64,000 bases of DNA from NCBI GenBank assembly GCA_902779075.1, contig CACZAK010000004.1, positions 1 through 64,000 on the forward strand. Direction: 5' to 3'. The position numbers and the translations under genes are program-made. Shown piece after piece: positions 8,120 to 16,686 of the stretch (positions are counted from its first letter, which is position 1; the number at the start of each line of letters is the position of its first letter). The notes beneath the pieces were generated by a model, which was not told the origin of the DNA, made no database searches, and was given only the letters and a program-made list of their open reading frames with translations. The stretch comes from an uncultured bacterium. GTDB lineage: Bacteria; Verrucomicrobiota; Kiritimatiellia; RFP12; UBA1067.

Positions 8120-10648
8120 TTACTCGAACGGCGGCGGTACCACCTTGCCGTCGCGCTGGTCTTCGACCTTGTGGTCGTGACCCACGTACTGCGCGTTCGA
8201 GCCCATGAACACTAACAGACGCTCCCACTCCTCCGGCGTGAGCTTCACGTCGTGGTGTCCCTTCTTCAGCATCGCGTACAGCGGCGAGGCGCACGCGCCC
8301 GTCGTGCGCGGCGCCGTATAGGCCGGCTCGAAGAAGGCCTGGTAACCACGGCGCTTGTGCGTAATCTCGTAGTCGTACGCGAAGAAATGGACGTATGGCA
8401 TCAACGATTTGAACGACGTCGAAAAACCGTTCTTGTCCTTGCGCCAGTCGCCCGCGCGGAGGTCGGGCGCCTTCTGCGCGCGCTTCTCGCCATGGCACGA
8501 GACGCACTTGGCGTCCAGGACGGGCTGCACGAGACGAACGAAGCTGTAGGGTTTCGTACCTTCCGGCGCGGGCTTGATCTTGCTCGGCGCGCGGCGCATC
8601 GCGGCGGGCAGGTCGGTACCGGGCTTGCGGGCGGCGGACGTGCGTTCCTCGTGGCAGCCGTTGCACATCAGCTTTTCGCCGGGATGCACGTACGTATCGC
8701 TGCGCATGTTCTGCACCGTGCGCCCTTCGGAGTCGAGCGCCTGGAAGTAGAGCGGCACGTCCACTGGCGCCTCAAAGAACGCGCTGCCGTCAGCCTCCAC
8801 CGGTACGGTCCCCAGACACTGGCGTGCCACCTGCTGGGTCTCCGCGCCGAGCCGCGGACGGCTGTTGAGCGGACTGAACTTCGGCAGTACCTGCCACACG
8901 CGCAGCGCCGCCACACGATCGCCGGGCGGGAACGGGATTTTGCTGTCGTAAACATTCACGAGGCCGATCTGCGCCGTCTTGGGAAGCGATTCAGGCGGAA
9001 TGGTCGCGGGACGCGTGCCGTCGGGATTCGCCGGACGCCCCACGAGCGTCTGGTGCGCGAGGACGGGCGGCCTGGTACGCGCCCGGAGCGGCATCGGGTC
9101 GAGGCAGGAAATCGTGGGATGTGTGTAGAGGCGTGTCTTGTTGCCGAACACGTCCACGAGCGTAATCGCATACCGCCGGACGGAACGCACGTCGTACTTG
9201 CCGTTGGCGAAGCCGTCGTAGACACAGATGAAGTACTTCTCGCTCAACGGCCACGGCGTTGCGTACGCGCCGCTCGTCTGCCGCCCTTCACGCGTTTCGC
9301 TTTCGGGAAGCGGCTGCTCCGGCGTCACGCGGCGCACCTGCGACATCCTGTCGTCATCGCGCTTCGCGGGATCGACAAGGATGATCGAGCCGTAGGCGCA
9401 GCCGTGGTGCGGTGCGGCCACGGCGGAGTAGAGACGCGACCCCGGCACGGCGCGTCCGCTCAGCTCCATGAGCGGACTCGACCCCGAGTGCTTCTCGCGC
9501 GTGTTGCCATTCACCGCGCGCGGGTCGCGTCCGTCGGGCGTCGTGCGCCAGAGGTGGTGCGCCTGGCTGAAGCCGCGGTCCACGTAGTCCCAGCGCGTGT
9601 ATAGGATCATGCCGTCGTGGTCTACGCTGGGATGCCACTCGTTCGTCTCGTGCGGGCTCAACTGCACGATGTCCGACCCGTCCGGAAACATGGTGTGCAG
9701 CGTGAACGTAGGCACGGGGCGTCCGTGACAACGTCCGAACCCGCCGCGCCGCTCGGAGATGAACACGAGGCGTCCGTTGGGGAGCCAGCAGGGGTCGAAG
9801 TCGTTGAAGCAGCCGGTCGTGAGCTGACGGAGCGACGAACCGTCGGCGGAACAGGTGAAGACGTGGTAGACCGTGTCGTCGTTCCACTTGCGGATCTCGG
9901 GTTTGCCGCGCGTGTAGGCGAAGGCGATGGTCGAACCGTCCCACGAGACGTCCGGCGAAAGGTAGCCGCCCGGACCAAGCGTCTGCCCTTTCCAGTCGCC
10001 CTTCTCCACAATGCGTCCGTCGAGGATGTCGCGCGCCACAGGGTGGTCAGAGAACGGATTCTCCAGCACGTAGAGTCCGTCGCCCACGGTCGCTCCGTGC
10101 ATCGTGGCGTGGAAGCCGAAGTACTGGTCGCACATGTGCCACCCAGCCTGATATTCATCGAGGGGCAGGGCTTCGTGTCCGACGAACACGAGGCGGTCGA
10201 TCCCCTTCAGGAGCGGATTCTTGAGCGCGACGCGGCGGTTGAGAGCGTGTACGGCCGAGAACGCGGGGAAGCGCGTCTCGCGCCAGTCGCGGCGGGACGC
10301 CCCCGCGCGCGATACGATGTTGTCGAGTTCGCGCCGCTCGGCGGAGAGATCGACTCCGGCGGCGGCAAGGTCGTCCATCAACGCGCGCGTGCGACGCACG
10401 ACCACGTCGAGGGGATCCTTGTCCCCGGGCAGGATGCAGGCGGCCTGATTCACGCTCTGCGACGTGGTGAGCGACGGCAGCTTGCCCCAGTTCTTGATGT
10501 CACGTTCGATGAGTTCCCAGTCGAGACGGGCATACTCGTGCGCGCCTCCGGCGTCGGCGAACTCGCGCGCCTCAAGGGGCATGGCGCAAACCGAAAACAC
10601 AAGCGCCGCAATCGCGGCGGGGACCGTTCTTCCTAAGCGTTCCATCAT
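8120..10648 (-). CDS. HZS_alpha-domain secreted protein with two c-type haem motifs
   Basis: The 842-residue product has a signal peptide ending near MPLEA, a helical front, then a beta-propeller-like middle with PD40-style repeats (GTIVQLSPHETNEWHPS-like, GRLVFISERR). It ends in the domain known from hydrazine synthase alpha subunits: LRVWQVLPKFS, CLGTVPVEADGSAFFE and HPGEKLMCNGCHEE. CNGCH (about residue 661) and CVSCH (about 716) are covalent haem c sites. Such proteins are common in Planctomycetes and Verrucomicrobia that do not make hydrazine, usually beside glycan-degradation genes, so an oxidoreductase role in sugar metabolism is more likely than hydrazine synthesis. It starts the minus-strand side of the glycan locus. 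Confidence 0.75.
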   Translation of the reverse strand: MMERLGRTVPAAIAALVFSVCAMPLEAREFADAGGAHEYARLDWELIERDIKNWGKLPSLTTSQSVNQAACILPGDKDPLDVVVRRTRALMDDLAAAGVDLSAERRELDNIVSRAGASRRDWRETRFPAFSAVHALNRRVALKNPLLKGIDRLVFVGHEALPLDEYQAGWHMCDQYFGFHATMHGATVGDGLYVLENPFSDHPVARDILDGRIVEKGDWKGQTLGPGGYLSPDVSWDGSTIAFAYTRGKPEIRKWNDDTVYHVFTCSADGSSLRQLTTGCFNDFDPCWLPNGRLVFISERRGGFGRCHGRPVPTFTLHTMFPDGSDIVQLSPHETNEWHPSVDHDGMILYTRWDYVDRGFSQAHHLWRTTPDGRDPRAVNGNTREKHSGSSPLMELSGRAVPGSRLYSAVAAPHHGCAYGSIILVDPAKRDDDRMSQVRRVTPEQPLPESETREGRQTSGAYATPWPLSEKYFICVYDGFANGKYDVRSVRRYAITLVDVFGNKTRLYTHPTISCLDPMPLRARTRPPVLAHQTLVGRPANPDGTRPATIPPESLPKTAQIGLVNVYDSKIPFPPGDRVAALRVWQVLPKFSPLNSRPRLGAETQQVARQCLGTVPVEADGSAFFEAPVDVPLYFQALDSEGRTVQNMRSDTYVHPGEKLMCNGCHEERTSAARKPGTDLPAAMRRAPSKIKPAPEGTKPYSFVRLVQPVLDAKCVSCHGEKRAQKAPDLRAGDWRKDKNGFSTSFKSLMPYVHFFAYDYEITHKRRGYQAFFEPAYTAPRTTGACASPLYAMLKKGHHDVKLTPEEWERLLVFMGSNAQYVGHDHKVEDQRDGKVVPPPFE

Positions 10649-10676
10649 TTCTGCCCTTTCTTTATTTACCAGGGAG

Positions 10677-12410
10677 TTACCATATATCCACTTCGGCGAC
10701 GGCGAGACGATCGTTGACGGGAAGCGCGTGGGTGGCCACGAAACGGAAGTAGCGCGCCTTGACGGGCTTCGTGAACTTCACTTCGCGCGTCTTGCGCGAT
10801 TCCAGAACGTCGGGGAACGAACCTTCAGCGGCCTTCATCCAGTCCTTGCCGTCCAGCGAAACCCAGAATTCGCATTTGTCGACCACGCCCACGCTGCAGT
10901 TTGCAGGACGCGGCGTGTATTTGAACCCGCGCATCTCCCGTATGGCCCCGCAATCGACCGTGAAGCTCTGCGGCGGGGGAAGCGGATCGTTCTTCGTCAT
11001 CGGCTCGGGATGCGAGTGCCACAGCGAATCCTTGTTGCCGTCGATGGCGGCCTTTGCGTTGCCGGGGTTCTTGCACGTCTCGCCAACGACCTTCCACGCA
11101 TCGTGCGAGCCCGGGTCGATGAACTGCGAAGGCGTCTTGCCGCCGAGCGGGAAGCGCACCACGATGTCCGATACGTCGCCGCAGGGGCGGTCGCACTTCA
11201 CCGTCGTCTTCTTGCCGTCCAGCAGGAACGTGAACTCCTTCACCTCCGGGTCGATGAAGTGGATGAAGAGCGTGTCGTCCTTGCGCGTGGTGACGACCTT
11301 GATGCCGAGCGAGACGCCTCCCGCCTTCGTGCCGTAGATCGAGTCGCCGTTCTTCTCGAACCACTTGCCGATTCCCTCGAACACCTCCACGGCCTTCGCC
11401 GGAATCTGCCCCGAACCGTCGGGGCCGATGTTGAGGAGGAGGTTCGCGCCCTTCGACGCGGCGCGGGCGATGAGCGCCACGCACTCCTCCGGCGGACGGA
11501 ACTTGTTCTGCCCTATCTTGTATCCCCACACGCCGTACTGGATCACGTCGCACTGTTCGGACGGACGGTCGTCGAGAAGCGGCTGGTGCTTCGAGAACAT
11601 CGTCCCGACTCCAGGCAGGTCGCGCTCGAAGAGCTGGATGTCCTCCTTTGGACGCGGCGCGCGGTGGTTGTTGTTCGCCACGAGCGCCTTGCGCGAGTGG
11701 ATGAGGTCGAAGATGTCGTCGAACTCCCAGTCGAACGTGCCGCCGCGGTCCTTGTCGAGGTGGTCCCACTCGCCGTCGAACCAGATGTTGATGGGATGGT
11801 AGTTGTCGAGCAGTTCCGTGATCTGTCCCATCATGTAGCGCTTGTACGAGGCGTAGTCGGGCTTCTGCTTCGCGCGCAATTCTTCGCTGCGCAGCCAGGA
11901 CCGGCCGGGGGTGTAGTCGGCACGGTGCCAGTCGAGGAGAGAATAGTAAAGCGAAAGCTCGACGCCCTCCGCCTTGCACGCCTCGGCGAGCTCGCCGAGG
12001 ATATCGCGCTTGAACGGCGTGGACTTGATGTTGTAGTCGTCCACCTTCGACGGCCAGAGCGCGAAACCGTCGTGGTGGCGCGCGGTGATGGTGATGTACT
12101 TCGCGCCGGAACGGCGGACGATCCGCGCCCACTCGCGCGCGTCGTACTTTGAGGGGTAGAAGCCGTGCAACATGCGCTCGTAGGCGTCGCGGTCGAGGTT
12201 CCCATGGTGCAGATACCACTCGCCCTGCGCGTAGTTGGCGTAGAGTCCCCAAACGATGAACACGCCGTAGCGGTGCGCGGCGAACTTCTCGCGCGCCTCG
12301 AGGTTCCACGCTTCGGGCTTGTACTCCGCTGCGGCGCAGAACGGCGCAGACACCGCAATCGCAGCCGCGGCGATGGAAATTAAAGTACTCCTGCTCACAT
12401 TGTTTTTCAT
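10677..12410 (-). CDS. Secreted alpha-L-fucosidase, GH29, with C-terminal F5/8-type domain
   Basis: The 577-residue protein has a signal peptide (SIAAAAIAVSAPFCAAA). The GH29 barrel follows, with HRYGVFIVWG, YITITARHHDGFALW and INIWFDGEW, where Asp212 is the expected nucleophile. The domain ends with NLLLNIGPDGSG. The last 140 residues form an F5/8 type C (CBM32-like) sandwich with FWVSLDGKDW and ARYFRFVATH, likely to hold the enzyme on its glycan. It should release terminal alpha-L-fucose in the periplasm or outside the cell. It lies in a run of four secreted glycan genes on the same strand with gaps of 15-30 bp, suggesting one transcript. Confidence 0.93.
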   Translation of the reverse strand: MKNNVSRSTLISIAAAAIAVSAPFCAAAEYKPEAWNLEAREKFAAHRYGVFIVWGLYANYAQGEWYLHHGNLDRDAYERMLHGFYPSKYDAREWARIVRRSGAKYITITARHHDGFALWPSKVDDYNIKSTPFKRDILGELAEACKAEGVELSLYYSLLDWHRADYTPGRSWLRSEELRAKQKPDYASYKRYMMGQITELLDNYHPINIWFDGEWDHLDKDRGGTFDWEFDDIFDLIHSRKALVANNNHRAPRPKEDIQLFERDLPGVGTMFSKHQPLLDDRPSEQCDVIQYGVWGYKIGQNKFRPPEECVALIARAASKGANLLLNIGPDGSGQIPAKAVEVFEGIGKWFEKNGDSIYGTKAGGVSLGIKVVTTRKDDTLFIHFIDPEVKEFTFLLDGKKTTVKCDRPCGDVSDIVVRFPLGGKTPSQFIDPGSHDAWKVVGETCKNPGNAKAAIDGNKDSLWHSHPEPMTKNDPLPPPQSFTVDCGAIREMRGFKYTPRPANCSVGVVDKCEFWVSLDGKDWMKAAEGSFPDVLESRKTREVKFTKPVKARYFRFVATHALPVNDRLAVAEVDIW

Positions 12411-12431
12411 TTGGAGGCTCCTATGTATTTG

Positions 12432-13631
12432 CTATTTGCGCCAACCTAACTTATCGGCGAAATCCATGTAGCGGTTCCAGTCGTGAAGGGTCAGGTTGTG
12501 AATGCCGGGACGGAAGTGGTACGACACCATGCCCTCTTGACGCGCCTCGCCGGGCTTCGGGAAGCCGCTGGAGACGAGTCCCTTCTTGCCGTACAACTCC
12601 CATGCGGGCGAGGCGAAGACGGCGCTGTAGTATTCACCCCGCTGCCCGGCCCAGTTGTCCTTACTCGCGGAGGCGATCGCCACGGCACGCGGTGCCACGA
12701 GCGCCACGAGCATGTGCTGGTCGAAGTCCATCTCGAACTCCTTGCCGGCGAACTTCCTGTAGTTCAGGCAGAACCAATGCGGGAACGCTTTCGTGATGCG
12801 GGCGATCGACTCGGACTTCGGAAGGTCGATGTGGTTCAGCTTCGCGCCGCTGCAGCCGGAGTCGTTCACGCAGGCCATCGCGAAACGCGTGTCGAGCACG
12901 CCCGCGAGCAGGGCCGTCTTGCCACCGCGCGAGTGCCCGACGACGCCGAAATGCTTCGCGTCCAGGAGCGGTTCGGTCTCCACCCAGTCGAGCACGCGGC
13001 TCGCCCCCCATGCCCACGCCGAGAGCGCACCCCAGCTGTTGGCAGTGCGTTCCTTCGCCCAGCAGGCGTGTACGCCCTTCGAGCATTTGCCCTTCGAGTC
13101 GTCCGGCGCCACGTCGCCGTTCCAGAACGCGAGCGCCGCGTAGCCGCGCGCCACGATCTCCTCCGCCGGCCAGAACTCGCTCTTCTTGACGCGCTCAGGG
13201 TCGATGTTCTCTGCTGCGGGGCGGTTGCAGATGAGGATGAAGCCCGGCGCGGGGCGTGCCTTCGCGGTTACGGGAATGAACGCGGTGAAGACGAAGCTCT
13301 GCGAGGCGAGCGGTCCCTTCCACGAAACGCGCACGCGCTTGCGGATCGACTTGCCGTCCATCATCACCTTGTCCGGCTCGGCCAGCTCGAACGCGAGCGT
13401 GTCGGGACGCTCCACGGGACGCCGCCCGTACTCGTTCTCGCAGAATATTTCCTTCAGCTCCGCGCGCCGCACCTTCTCCCACGTCGCGACGTCCTTCACG
13501 GGCGCACCCGCCTTCGTGACCATCAGCGGCGGCACGTCCTTCGGCTCCGGCGCGGCGGCAGCACCCTGTGCGAGCGCGAGGCAGGCAATGGCGCATCCGC
13601 GCGCGACCCATGTGAGAGACAATCTCTTCAT
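12432..13631 (-). CDS. Secreted CE15-like glucuronoyl esterase family protein
   Basis: The 399-residue product has a signal peptide (CLALAQGAAAA) and an alpha/beta-hydrolase fold with the nucleophile motif GHSRGGKTA (Ser234), which matches the G-x-S-R-x-G-K pattern of CE15 glucuronoyl esterases. NDSGCSGA and RPGIHNLTLHDW are the regions expected to hold the acid and His of the triad. CE15 enzymes cleave esters between glucuronic acid and lignin or other alcohols. Substrate in this organism is inferred from the family and from neighbouring fucosidase and beta-helix genes. An acetyl-xylan-esterase-like role is an alternative. Confidence 0.75.
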   Translation of the reverse strand: MKRLSLTWVARGCAIACLALAQGAAAAPEPKDVPPLMVTKAGAPVKDVATWEKVRRAELKEIFCENEYGRRPVERPDTLAFELAEPDKVMMDGKSIRKRVRVSWKGPLASQSFVFTAFIPVTAKARPAPGFILICNRPAAENIDPERVKKSEFWPAEEIVARGYAALAFWNGDVAPDDSKGKCSKGVHACWAKERTANSWGALSAWAWGASRVLDWVETEPLLDAKHFGVVGHSRGGKTALLAGVLDTRFAMACVNDSGCSGAKLNHIDLPKSESIARITKAFPHWFCLNYRKFAGKEFEMDFDQHMLVALVAPRAVAIASASKDNWAGQRGEYYSAVFASPAWELYGKKGLVSSGFPKPGEARQEGMVSYHFRPGIHNLTLHDWNRYMDFADKLGWRK

Positions 13632-13646
13632 CGTTGGACTCCTGTT

Positions 13647-14720
13647 CTATTTCCAGTTGATGTAGCCGCAGACGGGCGTCAGGTAGGCGGCGTTGCTGGT
13701 GGCGGGGCGGTAGCGCGTGCCCTTGTACCAGTCGGTGAAGCCGTTCTCGGCGCGGTAGATCTCGCCGGTCTCGGTATCACGCACGCGCTCGTAGCCGAGC
13801 GTGGCGTCGCTGCGCTTCTGCGAGAGCACGTCGTACGTGGCGTTGCGGCGGCGGTAGGAGTCCATGATCATGCCGCGGATCGAATCCGCAGTCTGCATGA
13901 TGTATTTGGACGTGCCCATCACGCGCGTCCAGGCCACACGCCGCTGCTGGTGGAACGCCGGCGTGAAAACGATGGAAGCGAAGCAGCGATCGAGGACTGG
14001 CAGCCAGTCGACGAACTCCTCCTTCGGCGCGGTTTCGGAGAGGATGGAGAACTCCAGCACCGGCCCCACGTCCACCATGCCGGCCCGCGCGTTGAACGGG
14101 TTCACCTGAACGGGCTGCTTCATCATCCCCGAGACCACCGCGTGGTAGAGCCCCTGCACCCGCCGTCCCGACGCGGACGTGCATTCGGCCACTATCACGT
14201 CTCCGCCAAGCGCGCTCTTGCCGAGTCGTTCCAGAACGGTGAACTTATGATAGCCGAACAGCGGTCCCATGGCGGCGAAGTAGCCGTCCGTAGAAAGTCT
14301 CGGCAACACGGGCATCCGCGCGGAAGGGTTTTTGGGGCCATACGACCGGATGTACCAGTTGCGCGCCTCCACCGACTTGAGGCCGTAGGAGTTGTTGAGG
14401 CAGAAGTAGAGCTCGCGCTCCGGACGCTTCGGGTCGTACACCGTGATGGCGTAGCTGATGATGTCAAACTTGCCATCCGGCTTGAGTCCAGTCTTGACCC
14501 TCCATCCGAGCGGGATGTTCATCGTGAAGAATCCGCTCGGGTCGACGTACTTCACGAACTTGACGTGCGTGGCCTCCGCCGGACGAATCCGCAGACCCTT
14601 CCGGGGCATCAGGTCCCGGGGCGACGGCAGTTTCTGATGCGGCGACGGCATGTAGCCGTATCCTGTAAGTCCCGCCGCGAGCAAGCAGGCAAACACTGTT
14701 TTGAGCAACGTTCTTTTCAC
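13647..14720 (-). CDS. Secreted protein of unknown function
   Basis: The start is taken as GTG at 14720, since GGAG lies 8 bp upstream and the GTG opens a signal peptide (VKRTLLKTVFACLLAAGLTG); the frame is open upstream but has no ribosome site there. The mature protein is about 335 residues, with FFTMNIPLGWRVKTG near the front, a pattern seen in proteins with a PsbP or lipoprotein-like fold, and a Tyr/Arg-rich end (YRAENGFTDWYKGTRYRP). I do not recognise the family. It is the first gene of the minus-strand glycan cluster. A TATAAT at 14816-14811 lies about 90 bp upstream, and the leader between contains a piece of the dispersed repeat found at 215 and 62132. Confidence 0.7.
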   Translation of the reverse strand: MKRTLLKTVFACLLAAGLTGYGYMPSPHQKLPSPRDLMPRKGLRIRPAEATHVKFVKYVDPSGFFTMNIPLGWRVKTGLKPDGKFDIISYAITVYDPKRPERELYFCLNNSYGLKSVEARNWYIRSYGPKNPSARMPVLPRLSTDGYFAAMGPLFGYHKFTVLERLGKSALGGDVIVAECTSASGRRVQGLYHAVVSGMMKQPVQVNPFNARAGMVDVGPVLEFSILSETAPKEEFVDWLPVLDRCFASIVFTPAFHQQRRVAWTRVMGTSKYIMQTADSIRGMIMDSYRRRNATYDVLSQKRSDATLGYERVRDTETGEIYRAENGFTDWYKGTRYRPATSNAAYLTPVCGYINWK

Positions 14721-14743
14721 AACATGTTCTCCTTCGCGATTTT

Positions 14744-14816
14744 TTAAACAACTTGCCATCGGCGCAAGGGCCACACGCCCGCGCCCACCGGCTAATCCTG
14801 CAACGGCGCAATTATA
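14744..14816 (-). repeat. Dispersed repeat, degenerate copy C, with TATAAT of the downstream gene
   Basis: The segment aaacaacttgcc...cacgcccgcgccca matches the inner half of copies A and B, including the GC hairpin region. On the minus strand it forms most of the 5' leader of the secreted gene starting at 14720. TATAAT occupies 14816-14811. Confidence 0.55.
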
Positions 14817-14858
14817 ACAAATTTCCCCGCGTAATGACAGACGGAAAAACTCGCCCGT

Positions 14859-14877
14859 CATTGGCACGAACTGCCAG
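14859..14877. repeat. 19-bp direct repeat, left copy, flanking the ATPase gene
   Basis: CATTGGCACGAACTGCCAG at 14859-14877 is identical to 16271-16289. The left copy begins 1 bp after the stop codon of the ATPase gene, on its downstream side. The pair encloses a 1.4 kb unit holding only that gene. Confidence 0.9.
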
Positions 14878-14878
14878 C

Positions 14879-16159
14879 TTATGATTCCATGATCGACTTG
14901 TCCAACAAGAAAGGTATCACTCCTACATGAAGGATACCACTTTCGTCGGCCCAAGGCCGCTCGTTTCCGCCAGTAACGACTATCTTTCGGAAAAAATCGC
15001 TTGTCATCTTCAGGGAACGCAATTCCTGATTCGCCTTGTTAGAGCCTCCCATGTCAAGCGCGCTTTGGAGATAGATGCGCTTGAACCCTGAATTGACGAC
15101 AAAGTCTATTTCATACGTTCTTCGCTCGCTTTTCCCTGAAGCGTCTTTGGCTATCGTCTCTACCACGCCAACATCAACAGCGTATCCACGTCTGCAAAGT
15201 TCGCAATATATGACATTCTCCATGAGATGCGTACGCTCCACCTGACGGAAATTGAGCCTCGCGTTTCGCAGCCCCGTGTCTTCGGCATAGTATTTGACCG
15301 GCGAGCCAAGATACTTTCGCCCCTTTACATCCCACCGTTCGGCTTTCTCGAAAAGGAATGACTTCCGAAAACATTCCAAATAGCTCCCAACAGTATGCGC
15401 GTTTGTTGCCATCCCCATTTCCGTCTGAATCGTGTTTGCCAACTTGTTCGGACTTGTCAAGCTGCCGACCGAACTTGCCATCACATCGCAGATGCGCCCC
15501 AGAAGAACATCGTTCTTAAGGCTATAACGCTCGACAATGTCCGCAAAATACACTTCGGCAAACAGTCCGCGCAAATAAGCTTCCCTTGCCCTCTGCCGCG
15601 TTTCAAGGACAGCCAACGGCATGCCTCCCCAGACAATGTAATCCTCCCACGCATCTGATTTCTCCTTGCCCCCGATTCCGTAATACTCCGAGAACGACAA
15701 CGGCCACATTCTGATTACGGTGCCTCTGTCTCGGAAGTTCGTCGCAATATCTTCCGACAGCATATCAGAGTTGGAACCGGTCACATATATGTCTACCCCC
15801 TTCTTCTTCCTAAGCGAATTGAGAACGTCGTAGAATGTAACGCCGACCTCCCCCTTTGGCGGCGTGCATTCCTGGATCTCGTCTATCAGCACATAAGTCT
15901 CTCGCCCGTCTGTCAATATCCTGTCTTTTATGTATTTGGATAGCGCCCGGGGAGAACGCAAAGCCTCGAAATCGTCATCGTCAAGTTGCACGGAAACGAT
16001 CTGGTCATCGTTGACCCCAATGCTCCTGAGATGATTTTGGAATATCGTGAACAGAAAATAGCTCTTGCCGCAACGCCGGATACCGGTAATGACTTTTACA
16101 AGACCGTTATGCATGACGGCCTTGATTTCATCTAGATAGTCATCGCGTTTGATCTCCAT
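14879..16159 (-). CDS. AAA-family ATPase with DUF4143 domain
   Basis: The 426-residue protein has Walker A GIRRCGKSY near residue 26, Walker B YVLIDEIQE, and the sensor-like YVTGSNSDML, followed by a C-terminal DUF4143 region with a restriction-nuclease-like core (YEIDFVVNSG). AAAGGA precedes the ATG at 16159. Members of this AAA_14/DUF4143 family are expanded in host-associated anaerobes, often as single-gene cassettes; their role is poorly defined and they may act in DNA maintenance or mobile-element biology. The gene is bracketed by perfect 19-bp direct repeats, and base use is more AT-rich than its neighbours. Both suggest acquisition by transfer. Confidence 0.85.
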   Translation of the reverse strand: MEIKRDDYLDEIKAVMHNGLVKVITGIRRCGKSYFLFTIFQNHLRSIGVNDDQIVSVQLDDDDFEALRSPRALSKYIKDRILTDGRETYVLIDEIQECTPPKGEVGVTFYDVLNSLRKKKGVDIYVTGSNSDMLSEDIATNFRDRGTVIRMWPLSFSEYYGIGGKEKSDAWEDYIVWGGMPLAVLETRQRAREAYLRGLFAEVYFADIVERYSLKNDVLLGRICDVMASSVGSLTSPNKLANTIQTEMGMATNAHTVGSYLECFRKSFLFEKAERWDVKGRKYLGSPVKYYAEDTGLRNARLNFRQVERTHLMENVIYCELCRRGYAVDVGVVETIAKDASGKSERRTYEIDFVVNSGFKRIYLQSALDMGGSNKANQELRSLKMTSDFFRKIVVTGGNERPWADESGILHVGVIPFLLDKSIMES

Positions 16160-16270
16160 ATCGCCTGTTTCCTTTTTCCGTAGAATTCTACGCTTTTATG
16201 AAGTGGGCGTATTATACCACAGAAAATCCTAGTCATCAACAGAAGGCAGTAAAAAATCCCGTAAATACAT

Positions 16271-16311
16271 CATTGGCACGAACTGCCAGAATCTGGCTGT
16301 TCGTGCCAATG
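16271..16311. repeat. 41-bp near-perfect palindrome containing the right 19-bp direct repeat
   Basis: The left arm CATTGGCACGAACTGCCAGA pairs with the right arm with 19 of 20 positions complementary around a single central A at 16291. The first 19 bases are the direct repeat also present at 14859. It may be a recombination site or a strong hairpin. Confidence 0.85.
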
Positions 16312-16449
16312 GCAGGTTTGGCCGATTGACGGGCCTAAAAGCAAGGTGTTGTACGAAAGGTAACTGAATCACAACAACCAATTGCACTTTGTGCCGTCAA
16401 TCTGCCTCCCAGTTTTGGCAATTCCCCAAAGTTGGAAATGATCTCAATG

Positions 16450-16686
16450 TCAATGCTTTGACGTGACAAACCACTTTCCGTCTTTGAGGGCAAGCCTGCT
16501 GTCCTGGCCATTCTCTTCTTTCGTTCCGATACCTCCAAGCACAACACATACCTCTGCGTACTTCTTTTTATTGTCGGCACGTATTATAGCACATTCGGGG
16601 TGGTTGCGCCACTCCGAAATAGCCTGTGCGCGAACAACGCGAATCTCGCGCCGTCTTCCGTGAAGGGCCGGGCCTTTCCAGTCCTC
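16450..16686 (-). pseudogene. In-frame 78-codon continuation beyond the kinase stop codon
   Basis: Immediately after the TAA that ends the kinase gene (16689-16687) the same frame stays open for 78 codons, to a TGA at 16452-16450. It reads EDWKGPALHGRRREIRVVR, then WRNHPECAIIRADNKKKYAEV and CVVLGGIG, and finally DGKWFVTSKH (segments given in order, with short gaps). The composition is that of a folded domain, and there is no ATG, GTG or TTG start of its own. It looks like the C-terminal domain of the kinase, cut off by a nonsense mutation, a sequencing error, or read-through. The remaining 16160-16449 holds the palindrome and nothing else I can support. Confidence 0.55.

Noticed and set aside
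8120..10648. True hydrazine synthase of an anammox organism
   Set aside because: No other hydrazine synthase or hydrazine dehydrogenase gene is present, and the context is glycan degradation.
16335..16580. Minus-strand ORF of 81 codons starting at a GTG
   Set aside because: The start lies 2 bp after a TATAAT by chance, and the alternative frame that continues the kinase has better protein-like composition.
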